From Ignavibacteriales bacterium (GTDB lineage: Bacteria; Bacteroidota; Ignavibacteria; Ignavibacteriales; Melioribacteraceae), in contig JAGVBL010000356.1 of the NCBI GenBank assembly GCA_020059785.1, positions 1 through 6,351 of the forward strand: a stretch of DNA of 6,351 nt, in the 5' to 3' direction. Both the position numbers and the translations under genes were made by a program. The notes below the pieces were generated by a model. It was not told the origin of the DNA, did no database searches, and saw nothing but the letters and a program-made list of their open reading frames with translations. Below, one piece after another: positions 1-5,852 of the stretch; position 1 is the first letter of the stretch; each line of letters begins with the position of its first letter.

Positions 1-1
1 A

Positions 2-1873
2 GAAGACGAATTTTTTAAATCCCTCGCCTCTACAAGTGGATTTGATTCTCCCAAAATCATCCCTGCAATTGAACCAACAGAAGAATCGGAAATAAGTGAA
101 ACAGAAGAGAGTGAAGTTTTAGAACAGAGATTTGAAGAAGCTGTTTTAAATGAAGACGGTATTCCTAAAGCAGAAGTAGATTTAACTGATGTAGTAGAAA
201 ATGAATCCGAACAAACGCCGGTTGATGAACAGAAAGAAATTCAAAATTTTGGAAGCAATTTGCTTGATGAAGACGGGATACCAAAACCGGAATTTGAATT
301 ACCGGAAATTCCTACTAAGACGCAGCAACCGGAACAGAATTTAAGTGAACTTGATGACGCATTGTTCAGTATTCTTGCCGGAGGAGAAACTCCTTTTACA
401 GAAAAACCGTTCAACAAAACTTTTAATGAAGCCCCAGAATCAAATCCGTTTATAGATATAACCGAACCTGTACAGGAACAGGAACCTGAAATTAAGCAGA
501 TTACAACTGAACCTGTTGTAGAAATACCCGAAGAAACTTCACCCATAATTACTGAAGAAAACAAAACAGGTAATGAATCCCCGGTTGACTCTAAAATGGA
601 AGAAATTTTTGCGGAAGCGGATAAACAAATTTCACAATTCGAAAAAACTGAAGAAGACGAGATAAATTCTCAACCAATAAGCGAGGAAGGTGCTATGGGG
701 AACGATCAACTTAAGATGATTATTAAAGCTGCCGAACTTGTTAACTCAACTATAAAGATTGATGAAGTACTTAAAAATATTGTTGAAGTTGCTACCGATC
801 TTACTAATGCAGAAAGAGGTACTCTCTATCTCGTCGATCGCGAAAAGTTAGAACTTTGGTCACTTATTGCTATGGGAAGCGAACGAAAGGAAATAAGAGT
901 TAAACTTGGCGAGGGGCTTTCTGGTTTTGTTGCAAAAACCGGCGAGATTCTTAATATTAAAGATGTACGCAAAGATCCGAGATGGAGATCTGACTTTGAT
1001 AAAAACAGTGGATTTGTTACTAAAACAGTTCTCACTTTTCCTATTAAAAATAATAAGGAAGAAATTATTGGCGTTCTGCAGTTATTAAACAGTCGTAACG
1101 GCGAGTTTTCTAAAATAGATGAAGAATTACTCAACGCTATTTCAATTCACGCTGCACTCGCATTACAAAACGCCGAAATGGTTGAAAAACTTTTACAACT
1201 GGAAAGAATTCAATCCCTTGGCAAGATGGCAAATTTTCTTATTCAGGATATTAAAAAACCGATTCTTGTTAGTAAACGATATGTAGAACACTTAAAAACA
1301 AAAACAATTCCGGCAGATAGTGCACAAATTATCGAGATGCTTAACGAACAACTCAGTCAGGTTGCAGATCTTGTTCAAACAACATCCAGCTATTCCGAAG
1401 GTAAAACTATTCTCCGCACCCTCAATGTTAGTTTGAATAACACACTTTCTGATTATGCTGCACGTTTAACTGCTTACGTCGAATCGAGAAATTGCCAGAT
1501 AATTCCCGAATACGATAAAGATGTAACCGTTAAACTTGATGTTAAAGAATTTTATCAGTGCTATATGCACATAATTAAAAATGCTTGCGATGCAATGCCC
1601 GATGGAGGTAATATCTATATCTCTACAAAACGTGACGATAAAGAAAAACGGGTTAAATTATTCTTTAGAGATAATGGGCTTGGAATTGCAGATAGTCTTA
1701 AAGAAAAGATATTCGAACCGTTCTTTACCCAGGGCAAAAAAGAAGGTTCCGGTTTAGGACTTTCGATTACGAGAAAAGTAGTTGAAGCCCACAATGGAAA
1801 GATTGATGTTCAAAGTTCTCTTGGCGAGGGGGCAACTTTTATTATTCTACTTCCAACCGCCTCTTCGGTTTAA
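2..1873 (+). CDS. GAF-domain histidine-kinase-like protein lacking the phosphoacceptor His (5' partial)
   Basis: The frame is open from base 2, so this is the last 623 residues of a longer protein; the TTG at 260 and other internal starts are not its true start. Residues 1-230 are acidic, rich in Glu, Pro, Thr and Ser, look disordered, and carry repeats such as DEDGIPK. Residues about 234-395 form a GAF domain (small-ligand sensing or dimerisation) ending in an N-x(5)-F-x(3)-DE signature (N363, F369, D373-E374). A helix follows with the layout of a histidine-kinase H box (ERIQSLGKMANFLIQDIKKP), but Gln415 and Asp416 stand where His-Glu is expected. The GHKL ATPase domain is complete: N box with N527, DNG at 557-559, FEPFF, and GSGLGL at 582-587. 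No membrane segment is visible, so it is probably cytosolic. ATP binding is likely; autophosphorylation at the usual site is not. No response regulator is adjacent. It could be a pseudokinase or scaffold. Confidence 0.9.
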   Translation, partial: EDEFFKSLASTSGFDSPKIIPAIEPTEESEISETEESEVLEQRFEEAVLNEDGIPKAEVDLTDVVENESEQTPVDEQKEIQNFGSNLLDEDGIPKPEFELPEIPTKTQQPEQNLSELDDALFSILAGGETPFTEKPFNKTFNEAPESNPFIDITEPVQEQEPEIKQITTEPVVEIPEETSPIITEENKTGNESPVDSKMEEIFAEADKQISQFEKTEEDEINSQPISEEGAMGNDQLKMIIKAAELVNSTIKIDEVLKNIVEVATDLTNAERGTLYLVDREKLELWSLIAMGSERKEIRVKLGEGLSGFVAKTGEILNIKDVRKDPRWRSDFDKNSGFVTKTVLTFPIKNNKEEIIGVLQLLNSRNGEFSKIDEELLNAISIHAALALQNAEMVEKLLQLERIQSLGKMANFLIQDIKKPILVSKRYVEHLKTKTIPADSAQIIEMLNEQLSQVADLVQTTSSYSEGKTILRTLNVSLNNTLSDYAARLTAYVESRNCQIIPEYDKDVTVKLDVKEFYQCYMHIIKNACDAMPDGGNIYISTKRDDKEKRVKLFFRDNGLGIADSLKEKIFEPFFTQGKKEGSGLGLSITRKVVEAHNGKIDVQSSLGEGATFIILLPTASSV

Positions 1874-1917
1874 GTAATTTCTGCGGTAGATAATTCTTTT
1901 TAATCAATCCGGAATAT

Positions 1918-2826
1918 ATGCCTTACAACCTGATCACAATTTTAGGACCTACAGCCGTTGGTAAAACCCGCCTGGCGGCTCTTCTTGCAAATAGATTTAA
2001 TGGCGAAATTATTTCTGCCGATTCCCGACAGGTTTATAGAAAATTGGATTTAGGTACCGGAAAAGATTTTGAGGATTATTTTGTTAACGGAAATTCTGTT
2101 AAATATCATTTAATTGATATAATTGATCCGGGCGGCGAATTCAATCTGTTCTTATTCAATAAAATGTTTTATAAAATTTTCTCCGAACTCCAATTTAAAA
2201 ATAAAATCCCCTTTCTTGTCGGCGGAACAGGACTCTTTTTGCACTCGATATTGTCGGGTTACAATCTTAACCAGGTTCCGTTTGATGAAATAAAGTATAA
2301 AGAATTAGAATCCTATGATATTGATTTTTTAGCCGGGTGTTTGAAAAAGATTAATCCCCGCTTGCATAACACAACCGATCTTTTAATTAAAGAGCGTGTT
2401 ATAAAGGCAATTATGATTTCTGAAAAAAAAGATTTCGAAGGTGTCGAAAATAAAACTGAAATCAATTCGCTCACAATCGGCATTAAATTAGATAGGGAAT
2501 TTGTAAAAGAGAGAATTACTGCCCGACTTAAACAAAGATTTGAAAATGGAATGATAGATGAAGTAAGTAATCTTCTGAAAAATGGAATTACTTTTGATAA
2601 GCTTTACTTTTTGGGTTTGGAATACCGATTCATCGGACGTTACTTAAAAGGCGAGTTGAATTATGAAGAGATGTTTGAAAAGCTGAATATTGGAATACAC
2701 AACTTTGCAAAACGGCAGATGACCTGGTTTAGAAAAATGGAACGCGAAGGAATTGAAATAAACTGGATTGACGGAGCAGATTATTCTCAAGCAGAAAGAA
2801 TTATTGCGGATAAATATTTTTTATGA
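1918..2826 (+). CDS. miaA: tRNA dimethylallyltransferase (MiaA)
   Basis: Transfers a dimethylallyl group to N6 of adenosine 37 in tRNAs reading UNN codons, the first step towards ms2i6A, in the cytosol. Visible marks are the P-loop GPTAVGKT (residues 10-17), the ISADSRQVY segment with the likely catalytic Asp35, LGTGKD (45-50), HLIDIIDP (64-71), VGGTGLFL (101-108, Thr104 matching the conserved Thr), an arginine-containing KERVIKAI helix, and AKRQMTWFR (264-272), the C-terminal tRNA-binding signature. At 302 residues it is slightly shorter than the E. coli protein (316). It belongs to a subtype with GTGKDFEDY after the P-loop region and LGLEYR (232-237) where the classical form has a GYRQ-like motif; I recall similar sequences annotated as MiaA. 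The ATG at 1918 is supported because the P-loop strand starts at residue 5; the preceding GGA gives only a weak ribosome binding site. It lies 44 bp after the kinase-like gene and overlaps the next gene by 4 bp. Confidence 0.93.
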   Translation: MPYNLITILGPTAVGKTRLAALLANRFNGEIISADSRQVYRKLDLGTGKDFEDYFVNGNSVKYHLIDIIDPGGEFNLFLFNKMFYKIFSELQFKNKIPFLVGGTGLFLHSILSGYNLNQVPFDEIKYKELESYDIDFLAGCLKKINPRLHNTTDLLIKERVIKAIMISEKKDFEGVENKTEINSLTIGIKLDREFVKERITARLKQRFENGMIDEVSNLLKNGITFDKLYFLGLEYRFIGRYLKGELNYEEMFEKLNIGIHNFAKRQMTWFRKMEREGIEINWIDGADYSQAERIIADKYFL

Positions 2827-4148
2827 TGAATGTCTTTACACCCGCTTATCCTTCCATTGTTACAAGGTACCTTCAAAGATATGGATCTGATAAATGGTCT
2901 GTCCGGCAAGGCAGACAGAAATTCTACGACAATATAATTGTTGTTCCGGCAATAGCTGAATACGATAACATAAATAACCTGTTGAATTCGCTTAAGAAGA
3001 ATGATAGAAATTATCTGCTTAAAACAATGATTCTGTTTGTAATTAATAATGGGGAAAATGCATCAGAAGAAATAAAGACAAACAATTCACAAACTATTGC
3101 TTTGTTGGAAAAGCTGATTTATGGGGATGGACTAATAATTGGGTATGTGGATGCTTCAACGGAAGGTTTTTCCATGCCCGATAAAGATGCCGGGGTTGGA
3201 TTAGCAAGAAAAATAGGTATGGACCTCGCACTTACTTTGTTTGATTATAATTCATTCAATAAAAAGCTTTTAATCTGCCTTGATGCGGATTGTGAAGTGA
3301 AGAACAATTATCTATCGGTAATTGTAGATGTTTTTAATAAGGATAGAATTGAAGCTGCAGTAATTGAATATGAGCACCGTTTACCGGAGGATGAATTATC
3401 TAAGTCCGCCATTATTTGTTATGAAATATTTTTGCGTTACTATGTGCTTGGGTTATCATATGCAAAATCGCCGTATGCAATTCATTCTGTCGGTTCAACA
3501 ATGGTTTGCGATTACGAAAGTTACATTAAAATTGGCGGTATGAATAAACGCAAAGCCGCGGAGGATTTTTATTTTCTTGAAAAGCTTGCAAAGGTTGTAA
3601 ACATTCATAAAATATCACAAACTAAAGTTTATCCATCCAGCCGTACATCGTGGCGTGTACCGTTTGGAACAGGGCAGCGTATGAACCGTTTTAGAGCCGG
3701 CACTCATGAAGAATTCAGCTTGTTCGATTTCCGAATCTTTGAACTTCTTAAAGAATGGAATGCGTATTATTATTCCGATGAAATAATAACCGTTACAGAG
3801 TATTTATCGTTTGCCGGAAAACTTAATCCGGCACTTAAAAATTTTCTTGAATTGAATTCTTTCCAGAATCAATGGGAAAAAATATTGAGCAATGCCAAAT
3901 CAATAGAACAAATTCGTAAGCAGAAAAAAATTTGGTTCGATGGATTCAGAACAATGAAGTTAATTCATTATTTGAGAGATAACGGTTTTCCAAATATCAA
4001 TATGTTTGATGCACTGGATGACTTGTATGTAAAATTGAAAATCGATACAAATATTTCAAGGAATGAATCTATACCTTCAATCCAAATTCAGCAAAACTAT
4101 TTGCAAACATTAAAAGAAGCCGGGTCGGTGTCATTAAATCAGAACTAA
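2823..4148 (+). CDS. GT-A fold (family 2-like) glycosyltransferase
   Basis: Predicted cytosolic enzyme transferring a sugar from a nucleotide-sugar donor; donor and acceptor cannot be read from the sequence. The N-terminal strand IIVVPAIAEYDN (38-49) is the usual start of a GT2 nucleotide-binding fold. GVGLARKIGMD (124-134) resembles the donor-contacting segment of related transferases, LDAD (153-156) is the metal-binding DXD motif, and AEDF with E247-D248 matches the ED motif that supplies the catalytic base. Residues from about 285 to 441 form a charged, probably helical C-terminal part with no motif I recognise. There is no transmembrane helix or signal peptide, unlike polysaccharide synthases of this fold. 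The start overlaps the miaA stop as ATGATGA (ATG at 2823 or 2826), with no Shine-Dalgarno of its own, which points to translational coupling. Fold and catalytic class are fairly sure; the biological role is open. Confidence 0.85.
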   Translation: MMNVFTPAYPSIVTRYLQRYGSDKWSVRQGRQKFYDNIIVVPAIAEYDNINNLLNSLKKNDRNYLLKTMILFVINNGENASEEIKTNNSQTIALLEKLIYGDGLIIGYVDASTEGFSMPDKDAGVGLARKIGMDLALTLFDYNSFNKKLLICLDADCEVKNNYLSVIVDVFNKDRIEAAVIEYEHRLPEDELSKSAIICYEIFLRYYVLGLSYAKSPYAIHSVGSTMVCDYESYIKIGGMNKRKAAEDFYFLEKLAKVVNIHKISQTKVYPSSRTSWRVPFGTGQRMNRFRAGTHEEFSLFDFRIFELLKEWNAYYYSDEIITVTEYLSFAGKLNPALKNFLELNSFQNQWEKILSNAKSIEQIRKQKKIWFDGFRTMKLIHYLRDNGFPNINMFDALDDLYVKLKIDTNISRNESIPSIQIQQNYLQTLKEAGSVSLNQN

Positions 4149-4218
4149 TCATCTTACATTAAACTTTCGTATATTTTGCCCGCTTTTTAAACGGATTTTT
4201 AAAGAAACAATAGGAATT

Positions 4219-5295
4219 ATGGATCTCTACCAAAAACTTAAAGCTATAAAAGATAAGTACGATAGAATCAATGAACAATTGTCCGATCCAGCTATTTTAT
4301 CGGACCAGACCAAATATATTGCATTGGGAAAGGAAAGGATGCAGCTTGTTGATATTGTTGAAGCATTCAATCAATACGATACATTGATTAAAAATCTTGA
4401 GGGTAATAAAGAAATTATAGAAACATCTGATGATAAAGAATTATTAGAGATTGCCGAAAGTGAATTAGAGGAATTAAAAGAGAAGCAAATAAACCTTGAA
4501 GAAAAAATTAAATTTCTTTTGATACCGAAAGACCCCGATGATGATAAAAGTGTTATAGTTGAAGTAAGAGCCGGAACGGGAGGAGAAGAGGCCGGACTTT
4601 TTGCGGCTGATCTTTACCGCATGTATTCACGATATGCCGATTTAAGAGGATGGAAGAGAGAAGTAATTGACATAAACGATACCGGCGGACTCGGTGGAAT
4701 TAAAGAAGCAGTGTTTAGTTTAATTGGTGCCGGTGTTTATGGGGATTTGAAATTTGAAAGCGGTGTTCACCGTGTTCAGCGTGTTCCGGCTACCGAAGCA
4801 AGCGGAAGAGTACATACATCTGCTGCATCTGTTGCAGTCCTTCCGGAAGTTGAAGATGTTGAAGTAGATATAAATCCAAATGATTTACGTATTGATGTTT
4901 ACAGAAGCGGTGGTGCAGGTGGTCAGAATGTTAATAAGGTTGAAACAGCAATACGAATAACTCACCTTCCTACAGGACTTGTAGTTCAATGCCAGGATGA
5001 ACGCTCACAATTAAAGAACCGTCAGAAGGCAATGAAAGTATTGAAAGCAAGGTTATACGATATGAAGCTTCAGGAACAGAACAAAGAAATTGCCCAGCAG
5101 CGTAAATTAATGGTTAAGAGCGGCGATAGAAGCGAAAAAATACGTACGTATAACTATCCGCAAAACAGAGTTACCGATCATAGAATTGGATTAACACTTT
5201 ATAACCTGTCTGAAGTTATGGAAGGTGAACTTGACGAGTTAGTAGAAAAACTTAAACTTGCAGATAAAACCGAAAAACTTCAAAGTACCTTTTAA
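4219..5295 (+). CDS. prfA: Peptide chain release factor 1 (RF1)
   Basis: Recognises UAA and UAG in the ribosomal A site and triggers hydrolysis of peptidyl-tRNA. The 358-residue length is normal for RF1. It has a helical N-terminal domain (about 1-105), the RAGTGGEEA segment (G119-T120-G121-G122-E123-E124), RVPATE with the PAT tripeptide at 190-192 that reads the stop codon and distinguishes RF1 from RF2 (which carries SPF), and the catalytic GGQ at 234-236 within SGGAGGQNVNKVE. Gln236 is the expected PrmC methylation site, but no prmC follows; the next 550 bp are repeats. The ATG at 4219 is preceded by AGGA with a short 3-nt gap, and the family's usual N-terminus begins here. It sits 70 bp after the glycosyltransferase and may share its transcript. 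The gene has no in-frame UGA, so the frameshift typical of prfB is absent. Confidence 0.97.
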   Translation: MDLYQKLKAIKDKYDRINEQLSDPAILSDQTKYIALGKERMQLVDIVEAFNQYDTLIKNLEGNKEIIETSDDKELLEIAESELEELKEKQINLEEKIKFLLIPKDPDDDKSVIVEVRAGTGGEEAGLFAADLYRMYSRYADLRGWKREVIDINDTGGLGGIKEAVFSLIGAGVYGDLKFESGVHRVQRVPATEASGRVHTSAASVAVLPEVEDVEVDINPNDLRIDVYRSGGAGGQNVNKVETAIRITHLPTGLVVQCQDERSQLKNRQKAMKVLKARLYDMKLQEQNKEIAQQRKLMVKSGDRSEKIRTYNYPQNRVTDHRIGLTLYNLSEVMEGELDELVEKLKLADKTEKLQSTF

Positions 5296-5340
5296 CTATT
5301 CCTCTTTATAGACATATCGGTTAAAATAAAATTCTGAGCA

Positions 5341-5429
5341 AAAAGATTACCACGCAGAGCCCGCTGAGAAATCGCAGAGTACGCAAAGTATTTAAAAAGC
5401 TCCCGATGGATAATTTACTCTGCGATCTC
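5341..5429. repeat. Direct repeat copy 1: truncated CGCAGAG-type palindrome
   Basis: Identical at all 89 positions to 5663-5751. It contains the whole left arm of a heptamer palindrome (CGCAGAG, CGCTGAG, CGCAGAG, CGCAAAG), the AT-rich loop and only the first right-arm heptamer, then breaks off a few bases into the second. A perfect 11-bp inverted repeat remains (5371-5381 with 5416-5426, ATCGCAGAGTA against its complement), so a shorter hairpin is still possible. It starts 45 bp after the prfA stop. Confidence 0.9.
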
Positions 5430-5662
5430 CTGACTTGTGATTTTTAGTATCACATATTTATATTTAACAAGTTGCAGAAATTTCTCCTTTTACTTGATTT
5501 TATCAAATGTTGTCTAGTGCCATAATCAATTACCGAGCAATTTGTTGTTTTTTTAACAATAATATTGTTGGGTGATTAGTATGACAACGCAAACAAAAAA
5601 CATCGAATTTGGGCGATTCTCGCACTTTTTATACCTCCTTCAAAGGAGTGTCACAAGTCGGG
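5430..5662. mobile_element. Possible small non-autonomous element (MITE-like) with inverted-repeat ends
   Basis: This 233-bp segment fills the gap between the two 89-bp direct repeats. Its ends are inverted repeats overlapping the junctions by one or two bases: 5428-5440 (TCCTGACTTGTGA) is complementary to 5651-5663 at 12 of 13 positions. It codes for no credible protein. It holds three further short hairpins: TGTGAT/ATCACA (5436-5441 with 5449-5454), AACAAT/ATTGTT (5555-5560 with 5564-5569) and CTCCTT/AAGGAG (5635-5640 with 5643-5648). Short terminal inverted repeats in a small gene-free segment fit a MITE, but 89-bp flanking repeats are far too long for an ordinary target-site duplication, so this could instead be a spacer between two copies of the palindromic repeat. 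Confidence 0.35.
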
Positions 5663-5780
5663 AAAAGATTACCACGCAGAGCCCGCTGAGAAATCGCAGA
5701 GTACGCAAAGTATTTAAAAAGCTCCCGATGGATAATTTACTCTGCGATCTCTGCGTTTACCTTTGCGTTCTTTGCGTGAC
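5663..5780. repeat. Direct repeat copy 2: complete four-unit heptamer palindrome
   Basis: The first 89 bp equal copy 1. The element then continues through the full right arm. Left-arm heptamers start at 5675, 5684, 5695 and 5704 (CGCAGAG, CGCTGAG, CGCAGAG, CGCAAAG). Right-arm heptamers start at 5740, 5749, 5761 and 5770 (CTCTGCG twice, CTTTGCG twice). Spacing is 9-11-9 on the left and 9-12-9 on the right, so the arms are near mirror images around a loop of about 29 bp. A second pairing register is the perfect 11-bp match of 5693-5703 with 5738-5748. I recall CGCAAAG/CGCAGAG repeats as common in intergenic DNA of many environmental bacteria, with unknown function. Possible roles are bidirectional termination or mRNA 3'-end protection. 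Confidence 0.85.
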
Positions 5781-5852
5781 AATCTTTACGGTTCTTTTCT
5801 TTACGTTTCCAACATAACCTATGACGATGAGACAATTCTAAGCTCAAGGTGT

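Larger units (their letters stand above)
5296..5852. other. Gene-free convergent intergenic region made largely of repeats
   Basis: This gap separates prfA (+) from the glycosylasparaginase gene (-), so transcription converges here. From left to right it holds about 45 bp of unremarkable AT-rich sequence, a truncated palindromic repeat, a 233-bp segment with inverted-repeat ends, a complete palindromic repeat, and about 70 bp (5781-5852) in which I see nothing. A reading frame of 81 codons at 5572-5817 crosses the junction and the repeat; its Cys-Leu-Val-rich end is simply the translated heptamer repeat, so I do not call it a gene. There is no classical stem plus T-run terminator for either flanking gene. 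The palindromes are the best candidates for stopping transcription from both sides, which is inference. Confidence 0.8.

Noticed and set aside
260..262. TTG at 260 as the start of the kinase-like gene
   Set aside because: The frame is open back to base 2, the upstream residues have the same acidic composition, and they carry an earlier copy of the DGIPK motif. There is no ribosome binding site before the TTG.
241..564. 107-codon minus-strand frame inside the acidic tail of the kinase-like gene
   Set aside because: Its Ser/Gly/Val-rich composition is what the antisense of a Glu/Pro/Thr-rich coding region gives, and the plus-strand frame is continuous with a GAF-ATPase protein.
826..1134. 102-codon minus-strand frame and a 60-codon plus-strand frame (906-1088) within the GAF domain
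   Set aside because: Both overlap well-supported GAF coding sequence in other frames and show no motif or start signal.
1855..1870. AACCG/CGGTT hairpin at the end of the kinase-like gene as a terminator
   Set aside because: The stem is five base pairs, lies within the coding end and has no T-run directly after it.
4149..4218. Promoter for prfA around TATATTTTG at 4170-4178, and a weak CCG...CGG hairpin followed by ATTTTT at 4180-4200
   Set aside because: The first resembles a Bacteroidetes -7 element with one extra base, but no -33 TTTG or -35 TTGACA is found at the right distance. The hairpin has only a short interrupted stem. Neither is strong enough to annotate.
5341..5780. CRISPR array reading of the repeats
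   Set aside because: There are only two copies of an 89-bp repeat with one 233-bp spacer, and the heptamers form a palindrome with no regular spacers; no cas gene is present.
5572..5817. 81-codon open frame starting GTG at 5572 (ATG at 5581)
   Set aside because: It runs across the junction into the palindromic repeat, and its C-terminal LCDLCVYLCVLCV is translated heptamer repeat. There is no ribosome binding site or domain. Such Cys/Leu/Val-rich ends are typical spurious proteins from this repeat.
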